From Heterobilharzia americana (lineage: Eukaryota > Platyhelminthes > Trematoda > Strigeidida > Schistosomatidae), in assembly GCA_944470555.2 (NCBI GenBank), contig OX104131.1, positions 16,422,515 to 16,486,514 of the forward strand: a stretch of 64,000 nt of DNA. Reading direction: 5' to 3'. The notes under the pieces are model-generated. The model saw only the letters and a list, made by a program, of their open reading frames with translations. It did no database searches and had not been told where the DNA came from. Of this stretch, positions 1-10,427 are shown piece by piece. Both the position numbers and the translations under genes were made by a program. Each line of letters opens with the position of its first letter. Within the stretch, counting starts at the first letter, position 1.

Positions 1-286
1 AACATCAAACTTAGGTCCAGGGCCTCCTACTGATCAGCTCCGAACATTTTCTACAGGTCTTCAGGTTTTATAGTGATATCGGAGATGTAGGAAGGAGAAG
101 AAAGTTTATGCTTTTAAACTGTTATTATAGACACCTAGTTAGTTTAAGCGTCTTTTATTGCAACTAGTAGTAAAACTTATTGATTTAAGTAGACCTTTTA
201 AGGTTTCTTTATATCTTAATCCATGTTTTTTTGAATTGTCAATGATTTAGGGTTTTTTAAAAACCGTTTTTATATCGAATTTCTAG
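1..286 (+). other. 3' part of an MDN1 intron
   Basis: AT-rich non-coding sequence ending in a pyrimidine-rich stretch and the acceptor TTCTAG just before exon 1 of this window. I see no other feature in it. Confidence 0.7.
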
Positions 287-409
287 GAAGCTAGTGATCT
301 GTTTGGATGTGATCTACCTGTGGAAGGTGCGGAAGCTGGTGTTTTCGCTTGGAAATCGGGTCCATTTTTGCAAGGCCTCTGTGAAGGTCATTGGATTATA
401 CTCGATGAA
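287..409 (+). CDS. MDN1: Midasin exon 1: AAA5, up to Walker B
   Basis: This exon has 41 codons, phase 0 at both ends, acceptor TTCTAG and donor GTGAGT. It reads SDLFGCDLPVEG, then GPFLQG, and ends in the Walker B strand HWIILDE, with the catalytic Asp-Glu intact. This pattern is typical of the fifth AAA module of midasin, an ATP-hydrolysing unit of the ring. The Walker A motif of the module lies in an upstream exon outside the window. Confidence 0.92.
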
Positions 410-1763
410 GTGAGTTAACTAAATGTATTATCTTATGAAGTTGGTACTCAGTGATCTTTTGAAATTGATATCCCTACACCCATTAATTATTGCAGATCTT
501 GATTATGTCTATAGATTAGTCATTTTGAATTCGATCGAGTCATTTGCATATTTATGTATGTTTAATCAACTGCTTCAATTATGAACAGTTAACATCGACT
601 AGCAATATGCATGGGGACATGAAAAGGAACTATAAACCTCTGCAAATCCAAATACACATATTCCTTAATCTAATATAAAACTTTCGGTTAGGAAGACAAC
701 CTATCGATGGTTATTTATTTTACAATGAACTAATAATTTCTTGACAAGTAACACTGAAATGCAACGCTCTGTATTGTTGTGTCATTTAGGTTTAGTGACT
801 AGATTACATACTTTGATTATTTGCATTGATTATCCTATGACAAATTCTATGCATTTCATTAGCTGTCAAGCTAAATAATAAGATTATGTTAACACTTTTT
901 CAAATTTCAATGATTTACAAGAACTGAATGTTTCTTTGAAAGTTGGTTAGTGAATACAATAAAATATATCAGATGTATGTGAGAGGATAGGAAAAAAAAG
1001 TTGTGTTTAGTCATAGTTCCTATTATAGCCCCCTATTATTTGACGCTTTACTATAACAGCAGATAACTAAGTTTACTATCACGTCACATTGTATGATATC
1101 TACAGGCTCCGGATGTATGGAAAATCTTACTGCCCACCTCACAAAGTGATGAGAAAAATTAGGACTATATAAAGGATATCTCAAAGTTGTGTAGTTATCT
1201 TGATATGACTATGGACAAAAAATTATGTCCGAAACTTAATCCAGTAAACAATACTGTTCCTTCGTTGTGTGATAAATCTAATAAATTAATAAAAATGGAA
1301 TTACATTCTACCACAGTGCACAAGTTTTACTCTTATATTAATTAAAGTTTAGTTATTTGTTGTGTAAGAAAGAGTAAAAGTTTGGCAGTAGTGGAATATA
1401 CTTCCATATCATATTAATCATATGCTACAGCACACTGTGAAACCGTATTATATACTAGTTGACGTTTCGAGCAGACTTCACTACTGACAATTATATGAGA
1501 TGAATATGAGCGACAAATTCCGCTCGAAACGGTATCCATTAAATATACTGTATCTCTATGTACTATAGAAAAGAAACAATCTCATATGAAGTTACCTCTG
1601 TTCAACTGAAAATGAACAAGCTTCAAACACTATTACAAATTAACATCAATCGGTCAATTCACGAAAAGGTTAAGTAGCCACTTTCTTTTTTATTTCTGAT
1701 GTTTTAATTTTGAATAAAATCATCTCTGTTTCTTATATGTTCTTTTTTCAATCAAATACACAG
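410..1763 (+). other. MDN1 intron 1
   Basis: GT-AG intron between phase-0 exons. Its middle and 3' half hold a decayed repeat (1195-1560) shared with Penelope-like pieces elsewhere in the window. Nothing recognisable is seen in 410-1194 or after 1560. Confidence 0.85.
1195..1560 (+). repeat. Penelope-like terminal/non-coding repeat fragment
   Basis: The sequence around 1209-1250 and the motif GGAATTACATTCTACCACAG near 1293 recur at 45120-45290 and, for the second motif, at 51093. The 45 kb copy lies directly downstream of a Penelope-type GIY-YIG coding remnant, so this is probably the 3' or pseudo-LTR part of the same family. A short hairpin (CGTTTCGAGC at about 1464 against GCTCGAAACG at about 1522) lies inside it. 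No coding capacity is seen. Family assignment is inference. Confidence 0.5.
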
Positions 1764-1961
1764 ATGAATTTAGCGTCTCAGTCAGTTCTGGAATGCCTGA
1801 ACGCGTGTTTAGATCATCGTGGTGAAGTATTCATACCTGAGTTGAATACTACCTTCAAGATTAATTCACAAACAACGCGTCTGTTTGCCTGTCAAAATCC
1901 TCTCCGTGAAGGTGGTGGGCGTAAAGGATTGCCGCGTTCATTCTTGAATCGTTTCACTCAA
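1764..1961 (+). CDS. MDN1: Midasin exon 2: AAA5 sensor and arginine finger
   Basis: This exon has 66 codons in phase 0/0. It follows the Walker B motif of exon 1 with MNLASQSVLECLNACLDHRG, then the sensor strand RLFACQNP and the segment GRKGLPRSFLNRFTQ, where the Arg after FLN is the finger contacting the neighbouring ATP site. These are among the most conserved stretches of midasin. The acceptor is CACAG and the donor is GTTAGT. Confidence 0.95.
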
Positions 1962-2796
1962 GTTAGTGGTTGTTAGTTTTAGCTTTATACACTATAAAGT
2001 CTTTATTTAAATTCAGTTCACTTCAGGTTTGATTCTTTCAGATTGATTTTCACCATGAATTGAGATCACTCGGCGAACCATTGGGTACCTGGGAGCACTA
2101 GACAACCGTTTCGTCTCCTCAATAGTGCGCACCCATGATCGCGCAAGGGGTCGAACCCAGGACCTTCGGGTTCCGCTTCCAGAACGTTACCATAGAGTCA
2201 CTGTGTTACCATCCAGTGGTTCACGTTTCCTACTTCTGTCAGTTCATGATATAGCAGGACGTCCATCCAATATCATCGTTGAGTAATCGTCCTCACGTCC
2301 GCTGATGAAGTCTCCTAACTTGCTGATGAAACGTCCAAGGTTAGACCTCAAAGCTTGGATAACACCAGACAGGTATCATCCTTATCCCAGGCTATAAAGT
2401 CTTATTTACCATTTTACTCACAAAATGTATTCAAATGACAAATTTTTATGACAAATTATGTTATGAAAATTTTGTAAGATGATTTAGCGAAAGAAGAGAC
2501 ATACAACATCAGGCGGCAATACATACTATGTCATACGAGTTACTTGCGTCCGGGAAAGGTTCACTTACTTGAGTTGAGTTTAAGATTCATATTATTGCTG
2601 TAATGGTATTGTATGGTATTGCTGTAATCGATTAAAAACACGCCAAGTTTTGACTACCTGTAAGCCGTCCATATATCTTTCAATTGAAACTAATGTTTTC
2701 AGTGGGTCTTTTGTTGTTACTTTGTTTATCACTCACTGTTTTTTTTCATTCTGCTGCTTGAAAACTTACTATCTTGAACATTTATTTAATTTCCAG
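1962..2796 (+). other. MDN1 intron 2
   Basis: GT-AG intron. It contains a SINE-like unit on the minus strand at 2070-2345 and otherwise AT-rich sequence without coding signal. Confidence 0.85.
2070..2345 (-). repeat. tRNA-derived SINE-like element
   Basis: Read on the minus strand, it has a B-box-like GGTTCGACC within the reverse complement of 2148-2165, preceded by a tRNA-like stretch with GTAACACAGTGACTC. This is the layout of RNA polymerase III promoted short elements that are common in schistosome introns. No flanking duplication was identified. Confidence 0.5.
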
Positions 2797-2904
2797 GTAT
2801 ATATGAAGTCTTTGACAATATCAGACCAAGAATTTATCCTTGTTCAGTTGTACCCTGGCATACCAAAAAGTTGTATTCATTTAATAGTTGCTTTCAATCA
2901 AGAG
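2797..2904 (+). CDS. MDN1: Midasin exon 3: AAA5 small domain
   Basis: This exon has 36 codons in phase 0/0. After the FLNRFTQ end of exon 2 it continues VYMKSLTISDQEFILVQLYP and ends AFNQE, matching the helical lid that follows the arginine finger in midasin. The acceptor is TTCCAG and the donor is GTAAGC. Confidence 0.88.
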
Positions 2905-4811
2905 GTAAGCAGTTAATATTCCTCCTTTTTGTTTCCTTTTTGGAATTAGCACTAGGTGTTTTAGTGTTCTCAATCTCTCATTTGATTTGATCATCTGCAT
3001 AGATGAACAGTTGAAATTGTACTCCATTGTGTTCCTATGTGAAGGAAGAAAGATTTCGCCAGTGTTATCATCTTTTCGTATAAGTTCGTTTCAAAGCTTG
3101 CTTAGTAGACAGACTTATGAGTAACTGTTTTACTTCTGACAGTTCCATGTTGTCTTGTTTCTATTAGTGTTGTTTACACAAATCAACGTGTCATCATGAA
3201 GAATATCAGGTCCATCTAATTTTTTGTCGCATCTGAGTAATGCGAAAGATCCAAATATTGGTTTAATATTGCCTTTGTAATGTTGTCTATGTTTATGAAT
3301 TGACATGTGAGTAGTAAATTAGTTGAGCGTTAAATAATGGGTTAGTGAGGCAATGATTAAATACTTTCTTCAGGTAGAAACTTTATTGATTTTATTTCAG
3401 AGAAATATTGTTTTCAGTGAGTTCAATCTCTCTCTCTCTCTTCCGTAAAGATGACGTAAATAAGCGTATCTGACGTAAAGAACTAGTTAAACCCGAATAA
3501 ACCTTTGTTATAACTGAATAACAGAAAAGTGGTTGTATCATAATCATTATTATCTAACAACTTTGTCATTTGAATATACTACCATGAATTTATTCCCGAA
3601 AGATTCGATACCGAAGCTAACAAGCGACTTCTCAACAATAAACCAAACGCGCGAGTTACGTGTAAAATTCAAAACACTGGATTTGTCTATATTTATAAGC
3701 AATATTGAGTAACAAAATACAATCCTTGGATCGTGAGGTATCTGCGGGTTTATCTCTATCAAGGCACTTTGCAAAGAGTGCGTCAGCAATAAAAGTAGCA
3801 AGGCTGTGTTCAAACAACCAGAAGGGAATATAAAGAACGTGCGTAAGTTCCCATGATAAGGTAAAGGTGCAAGATGAACAAATGTTCAAGGTAAAATAGG
3901 ACATCATGGAACAAAAGAAAGAAATTACAACACCATCATGAGCTGCGAAAGACATTATTACCTACGGATGTTAAGTGGTGAACAAGATACGACTGAACAG
4001 AATGAACAGTCATGCATGTAGACGAAGCAACATTATAAGGAGATATGAACTATACTACCCAAAGATTTTAAGTAGTATAAAACTGAAGGTATAAAAAGGG
4101 AATATGAAGAGAACATCAGATAGGGTACGCTAGAACATGTAGGAAAGGAGTTAACAAAGAATGAAACAGCTCTATTTCAGCATATTGTGTCCAGTGCTTT
4201 AAAGATGCTCCTTTGAAATATTTGCTATATTTCGAGATTATGCAACCTTCTCCGTTTCCACTTTACAGTGATTAATCATTGTCAAACCTTTTGCCACTGA
4301 GAATTGACTGTTGATCAACAGTAAAATCATTAGGTGGAGTGAAGTTCAGACACGTGATTCACTGAGCTACATCATAGTCTTGAACTAAAATGTGAGTACT
4401 TGTTCCAGAGTGTTGTCTTCCTGAAAACTGTCATCTTCAAATGTCATTTTGTTGTCACATAACTAGACAGCCAAGTAATGTTAATTCCCCTTTATCTGAT
4501 TTTATATGTGGCTAAACTCGTTATATTCAGTAAAACTGTGTGAACAGAACTATAAGCATATTAGCTAAAAACTGAAATTTCCTCAATTATTCAGAAAAGT
4601 AGATAAATAATGCAATACAAGCCACAATAAATTTGTTTTTTAGGATATGAGCCACACTTATTGCATCATCCTCCATGGTACTTCTAAGCATTTGAAACCT
4701 AGAGTTAATGAATTGTGGTTTAGAACCTTGACTCAGTGTGGTGATCAAGTCAGTAAACCGCTTCTTTTGTTGCATCTACTTGTCGAGTGTTCTTTTTGTT
4801 AATTTTTCTAG
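2905..4811 (+). other. MDN1 intron 3
   Basis: A 1.9-kb GT-AG intron. It holds a short TC run (3428-3441) and several open frames on the minus strand (3550-3955) that lack any recognisable domain and sit in AT-rich sequence. I see no gene or clear element. Confidence 0.75.
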
Positions 4812-4919
4812 GTGAATAAACGTATCAACATTGAGCGTGAATTCGGTAGTCAAGGTGGACCATGGGAGTTTAATCTGCGTGATTTAACTCGTTGGTGTGA
4901 TCTGTTAATGAAAGGGAAG
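4812..4919 (+). CDS. MDN1: Midasin exon 4: AAA5 lid helices
   Basis: This exon has 36 codons in phase 0/0. The motif GSQGGPWEFNLRDLTRWCDL is a midasin signature near the end of the fifth AAA module: a glycine-rich turn, then Trp-Glu-Phe-Asn-Leu-Arg-Asp. The acceptor is TTCTAG and the donor is GTCAGT. Confidence 0.93.
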
Positions 4920-6162
4920 GTCAGTGTATTTAAAATACTTTGTTTTGAAATATATGTATCTATCTTTGTTTTTCTTGATGTCTCTGAGAATTGACCTATC
5001 AGTCTACACAACTAAACCGTTACTATGCATAGTGGTCACATATGAGAGAAAATGGTTTTCTACCCCGCTTCCTTTCTAGATTACTTCGATCTGTTTCGCC
5101 TGGTTCGATGAATGATCTTATTACGTTATATGTTCGGGTGAATTCACCTTAGTTGCGTTGATTCGATTTATACTTATACATTGTAATTTTCTGGACTACA
5201 TATGTTCTCTTTACACAGACATCTTATGCAGTTGCACAATTTTCTGCTTTATGTTGGGTGTTAGTTGACAGAAAACTATGCTTTGACTCGCTATCCGTTG
5301 TTTCTTATCGTACTAGATGTATTGGGAAGAGCTAGAAGCGAAAAACGGAGATTTGAAACTAGACGAATTAGTTTTTAAAGTTAGAGGTTTCAGCAATTTG
5401 ATATAAAACTGAGTTGTATAAACTGTTCTTCGCGCGATATAGTCATGAATACAACTGTTTAATCCTTAGCACTGATCAAAGTTTTTCGACCAAGTTTCAT
5501 CATCTACTTCATCTATCCAACGGTCTGTAAGATGTGATCAGAATATGCATTGACACAAAACAATATGATGAATGTCAGCGTTTCAATTTTAATCTGTGAT
5601 ACTTAATAGTTACAAAATATGAGTGGTTGAAGGGATTCATAAATATTTCAACAGAAATGGTATTTCAATTTGAAGGTCTGTCGGGATTTATTTATTATTT
5701 TCAAGTTAGCATTCATCATGAGCTAACATAATTTAGAGAACTATTGAAAATCTGAGGAGACTAGACAGCTGTCTCGTCATGTTATGGGATTCTTGGGTTC
5801 GATCCTCGGCGAGGTCATAGGTGAACACTGCCGACAAGCCTCGTGCTAGGATGAAACAACTGGTCAGGCCTACCAGGTTCTCAATTTTTCTTCAACGGAT
5901 GTCAATCCATGGTGAATACCAACCTGAAACCAACAAATGGTACTTGTTTATTTTTAGCATTGAAGTGTGAACTATATCGTTGTGGAAATAATCTACTGTT
6001 CACCATCTAGTAACGTAATGTATACCACCTGCTTATATTATTGACGTTTTCCCTGCATTCTGTTTCATATAGTGTGTTATGCTTTATCATCAAAGCTAGA
6101 TAGTCAATATTTCTGTTGGTTTTTTTCTCTATATTTCTGTTTGACTTTTTCTTTGTCTAGAG
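4920..6162 (+). other. MDN1 intron 4
   Basis: GT-AG intron containing one SINE-like unit (5745-5935). The rest is featureless AT-rich sequence. Confidence 0.8.
5745..5935 (+). repeat. tRNA-derived SINE-like element
   Basis: A B-box-like GGGTTCGATCCTC lies near 5796, downstream of a decayed A-box region. It is followed by a body that includes GTTCTCAATTTTTCTTCAAC. The same style of body follows the B box of the unit at 60752. No coding potential is seen. Confidence 0.5.
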
Positions 6163-6240
6163 TTTGAAGGTCTCAATCCTGGTCTTTATGTCCACCTCCT
6201 GTACACAGATCGTATGCGCACAGTGCAGGATAAACAAAAA
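6163..6240 (+). CDS. MDN1: Midasin exon 5: AAA5-AAA6 connector
   Basis: This small exon has 26 codons in phase 0/0. It reads FEGLNPGLYVHLLYTDRMRT and ends DKQK, resembling the midasin stretch with a conserved Tyr and ERMRT-type motif before the last AAA module. The acceptor used is TCTAGAG just before the first TTT, since only this choice keeps the frame. The donor is GTAATT. Confidence 0.85.
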
Positions 6241-7544
6241 GTAATTCATGCTTGGTATTTTTTACTTTTAGTACTAATAAGTGACCGTTGCTCAGTTCAG
6301 CTTCTCATAATGAAATGATAACTTGATTGAGTAACCATTGGTAATTAAGTAGTATAGTGGAAATAGGAGATACGATAAATAGTTACTATTGGGTAACCTA
6401 TATCAGTTATTATTTATTACTTACCCTCTAAGCTAAATCAAACGACTTCCACCCCGCCTGATCTAGGCTGCATGCCTATTGATAGGGCTTATCTGCAAAT
6501 ATGAAGCAACTGATGTATTCCCTAAGTCATTACAATCAGCATCAAAACAAGTTCTACCTCTCAGTTTATATATCACCCCTTGGTTGACATTTTTTTAATA
6601 ATCACAAATCGACACGTATATATTGCGGTTGAAATTGATTATGAAACTTTTTCATACGAATTCAGTATCTATTTTGGATAATATAAACTGGATTTTTCTG
6701 GACGTTTCGCTGTATGTCATATCCTCCTTAAGTAGAATGCTGGGATTGTTATTAGAAGATAGTGTTTTATGAGTATGGTTTTAGATGGTTATATGAAGTT
6801 AATGTATCCTTAGTTAAGCCAGCACTACATTTTCAGGTGATGAATCAGTATGTTTTTTTCCACAGTTTACCTTGACTCCCTAATTCCTCGGACAGCTCTC
6901 TCGTAGGCAACTCAAAATCTATCATGAAATAGATGAAACCTAGCACCCATTCGGCATATTGTTATCCTGGAAGCTGTGGGCTTAATTTCTTCTGATAAGA
7001 TTTAGATTACTGTCTAGTTATCCTTATTTTTTAGGTTCCTAGAACAGGTTAGGTACCTGTAACCCTCTGTCCAAAAGTTATAGGGAAAAACATTGTGATT
7101 TGTCAAATATAATGCAAAGTCCAGTACACTAATATTCACTATTCATCTGCTAATGTGAACGTCACTGACTGCAACACTCGGCGATGCGGGTTCAAATCTC
7201 CATAGGGATATCATCTACCTTGAGGGTGTGGATTCGCCTTGTTGACAAGTGCTGATTGTCTCCAACCAACGAGTCGGTACCATGGCTTAAAATTCACTTC
7301 TTTTATCTGGCGATCACTATTTCATTAATATCTTATGATGCTGATCCCGTCACAATGTAAGCACCTGGTTACTGTATTTTGTCCCATATCTTCCTTCTGG
7401 AATAATAACGCAATGATTCCTTTTCACAATCGAGTAAACCATCTAAGCTTCACTATTCGTAACTGATCTGAGTGGTTAGTCATATCCTAATGTGTTACCT
7501 CATTTATTTGTATGTTTTAATTTCTATTTCTATACATCTTCAAG
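6241..7544 (+). other. MDN1 intron 5
   Basis: GT-AG intron. It contains a SINE-like unit at 7145-7275. A stretch near 6699-6720 has the CGTTTCGCTGTATG style seen in other fluke repeats but is too short to assign. Confidence 0.75.
7145..7275 (+). repeat. tRNA-derived SINE-like element
   Basis: A B-box-like GGGTTCAAATCTC at about 7188 is preceded by tRNA-like sequence with CACTGACTGCAACACTCGG and followed by a short body. Weakly supported. Confidence 0.4.
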
Positions 7545-7815
7545 ATTGTCACTTTATGGAATGAATGCTGCAGTAAACTAGACATGCCTGAAATGTTCTA
7601 CTATGAACCACATGGAGATATTCGTCTTATTTTCAATGAGTCTATTCAATGCGGATTTGCACATTTAAAGCATCTTAAGTCGGCAAAAGATTACTCAACT
7701 TACGATGAATATAATCATTTATTATTGCTAGATCGACAACGTGGTGTAATGGAAAGTTTTTTGAAAGTTATTGAAATGGGTTGGATGGTTATGTTAATCG
7801 GACCACCTGGTTGTG
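7545..7815 (+). CDS. MDN1: Midasin exon 6: start of AAA6 and first half of P-loop
   Basis: This exon has 90 codons plus one base. It starts IVTLWNECC, runs through FYYEPHGDIRLIFN and LLLLDRQRGVMESFLKVIEM, then GWMVMLIGPPGCG, the Walker A loop, which is split by the intron at the first base of a Gly codon (donor GTAAGT). Equivalent order and spacing occur before the last AAA module of midasin. The P-loop continues in exon 7, where the residue after Lys is unusual. Confidence 0.92.
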
Positions 7816-8441
7816 GTAAGTAATTTTCATTTTTCAGTTCTTCTTTTCGATCCTGTTCATTTACTGAATGTTTGAAATCATGTATTGCCTTCATTGATGT
7901 TATCACTTCTATTCTATATACAAACGCCAACTGGTTTAAGAAGTACAAGATAGATTTTGGCATTGAGGAAATTAGGACATTGCCATTTCACTACCCATCT
8001 TGGACAGTCATTCACTTTTAATTTATCATGGAAGTCAGTTCACTTATTTTCCTGATTGTATAACATCTCGACAAATATTTACTTGTTCCAGTTAGTTCAT
8101 TGATTCAATTTTCAGCGAATAGGAAATTCATTTCATGATAGGGAAGCTGATTGGAATGATACCACACTGTCTACAGAATCCTAGTCCTTCTAACGATCAG
8201 TGTCTACCTGAACTGTTTATCCTTGAAGTCTTTTGACTTCGGCACTGAGTTTCACATGTTTCAATCTAGTAATCGCTGACAAGAGTCATAAAACCGGAAA
8301 CAAAGAAAGCTTTATACCGACTCACTCTGAACATTTTCCTTCAAAGTTAAGAAATCAAAAATGATGGCCATACATTGAAAGAATGAGGTGGCAAAAAGTG
8401 CTCTAACTCATCAGAATTGACTTCAGGCAGTTTATTGCATC

Positions 8442-9244
8442 GAGACTTCAGATAAATGAGAGAAGACAGAGGTGATGAAGATACCTAACCACCACCACCA
8501 TCATCATCATCATCAAGAACAACAACAAGCACCATGATCGGAAGAAAACTAAAGGAAATTGTCTCTTTCAACTACCTAGACAAGGCAGCATCGTTCTAAC
8601 TACAGGTGGTGGCGCCGGCACAGATGAGGACGTCAAAACCAGGACCGGAAAGACAGGAAGACAGGCCTTCCTATATTCATCTGAAACCAGTGTGGAGATC
8701 TACTGCACTCCACTCAGCATAAAGCATGAACAACATCCTGATTTTCAAGACTGACGTCAGTCAATTCAGTGCTTCCGTGAAATGGTTGAGAGAGTTGGCG
8801 CGTTACGAAAAGCATTTGCAATAAACTGCAGATATTCATCAACAGCTGCTGCCTTGGTTCACTCGATACTGAAGATGGAGATCAGATGGTCAGAATAATA
8901 AGAATAAGCAACAAGGAACTCTGGTTGGCAACGAACCAACCATGAACCTATCAGCCAACAAATATGTGAAAGGAAGGTGGAGATGGACTGGAGATACAGT
9001 GAGAAGGAGGATTGGGGATATCATGTGCCAGGTGAGGCCGTCGAGCTGAGTTCAAAGGGGAAACGACGAGTTTGGCATTCCAGCTGAGGATGACATTGAG
9101 TAGATGGTGTGAGGAGTAAGTGAAAGGTTGTGGACAGTGGTGGAGTCAGGTTGAAAAGACTGTAGAGAAGGGAGTGAAATGGAGATGCGTTACTGAATCT
9201 CTGTGTTCCACTGGTAACTCAAAGGACAAATAATATTCATAATA
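8442..9244 (+). mobile_element. RTE-like non-LTR retrotransposon, copy A (3' end only)
   Basis: This is a 5'-truncated copy carrying only the last 0.8 kb of the element. It begins just upstream of the CAC/CAT-rich stretch and ends in an AATAAT-type tail. It is flanked by an imperfect target-site duplication, AGTTTATTGCATC (8429-8441) and AGTTTAATGCATC (9245-9257), 12 of 13 matching. The sequence is nearly identical to the complement of the 3' end of copy B at 10436-11210, sharing variants such as GACGTCAG where copies D and F have GATGTCAG. Confidence 0.85.
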
Positions 9245-9539
9245 AGTTTAATGCATCACCTCGCGTGATCATAAATGATTTCGTCTATTCTTTCTCATTA
9301 GTTTTTTCAAGGGCTGTACGAACCACTTCAATTTTTCGTCCAATAATGTCACAGTAGAGCTTTTTGTAACTCGTAACACTGCAGGTTCACTTACTTGTAG
9401 GTAGGTGTCATTTTGCGATCCAATTGCTTTTCCTAATATTATATACCCGAATGAAGTACTTTGTACTCAGTCTATTTATTAATTAAATACTTATCAAGCA
9501 TTACTGAGCAAGTTCCTATAAACTTCTTACTATTGGCTG

Positions 9540-9690
9540 GCAGGAGGTGTGACGTATTGGTTTAGGTACTTGACTGACTTTCGACCAGATAGATCACATG
9601 CGTAGCCAAGCTGTATCACTAGCCTACACACGCATTAAGTGTAGGCCATTACCTACTACGAGAACATGTATGTTGTTGCTGAGTGGATTT
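9540..9690 (+). repeat. SM-alpha-like SINE
   Basis: The order is GTGTGACGTATTGGTTTAGG (A-box-like), then GTATCACTAGCCTACACACG, AGTGTAGGCCATTACCTACT and GTTGCTGAGTGGATTT. The same order of short motifs (a TATCAC-type segment, AGTGTGG-type, CATTGCCTACTGCA-type, TTGCTGAGT) occurs in the units at 39295, 55605, 59445 and 63830. Confidence 0.6.
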
Positions 9691-9911
9691 TGATTTTCTG
9701 CACACAATAAAGTGTAATGGAGATGTAGGCTCTTTTCAGTTACATCGATAATTTTTATTGTAAGACGCTGAATATCTTAGTTTTACGAATTGTTACGCAT
9801 GATCTGTTTTCTTCTTTTTACACTAACTAGTTCATGTCCATCCATCTTCACGATGACATCGTTTTCTGATGGTTGACTGATACATTGTTATTTTTTCTTT
9901 GCTACAAATAG

Positions 9912-10119
9912 GTAAACGTACTCTTGCCCATATTGCCTCAATCATTCTTGGTCAAAATATTCTAAGCATGTGTTTGTCACCAACGTCGGATACCATTGAG
10001 TTACTCGGATCTTTAGAACAACGAGAAGCTGGTGGTTTATTTGAATGGGTAGATAGTCCATTGGTGAAAGGTATTGTCAATGGTAATTGGGTGTTAATAG
10101 AGAATGCTCAATTGTGCAG
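9912..10119 (+). CDS. MDN1: Midasin exon 7: rest of AAA6 P-loop and Walker B
   Basis: This exon has 208 nt. It completes the split Gly codon and gives GKRTLAHIASIILG, so the P-loop is GPPGCGK-R-T, with Arg where Thr/Ser normally binds magnesium. It continues TIELLGSLEQ, GGLFEWVDSPLV and the Walker B strand NWVLIENAQLC, with Glu-Asn in place of Asp-Glu. As I recall, vertebrate midasin has a long insert between the ELLG and FEWVD motifs; here they are about ten residues apart. The donor is CAG|GTAACT. Confidence 0.92.
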
Positions 10120-10427
10120 GTAACTACTATGACTACGTATAACTATTTGACTAGAATTCTTTTTTACTTTACACTGACAGATAAAACTTCATTTGGGTAT
10201 ATCTGGGAGTACTGAAACACTATTTTATCACTTATTCGTAACACAGGTAGTACTTTCGAAATCTTTTAGAGTTGTGTCCATCAGTTGTAGATTTTTATTC
10301 GAAATGTTTCCTAATAACTACATAGTTGAAATTTTCTCCCAACTTCAGTTCCCATGTATTAAGCGTATTTCATCTCATGAAAATAATTAGGTATTAAATT
10401 AAACCTTACATTAGAATGATGCTCATA

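Larger units (their letters stand above)
7816..9911 (+). other. MDN1 intron 6
   Basis: GT-AG intron interrupting the AAA6 P-loop. It holds retrotransposon copy A (8442-9244) and an SM-alpha-like SINE (9540-9690). I see nothing else. Confidence 0.85.
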
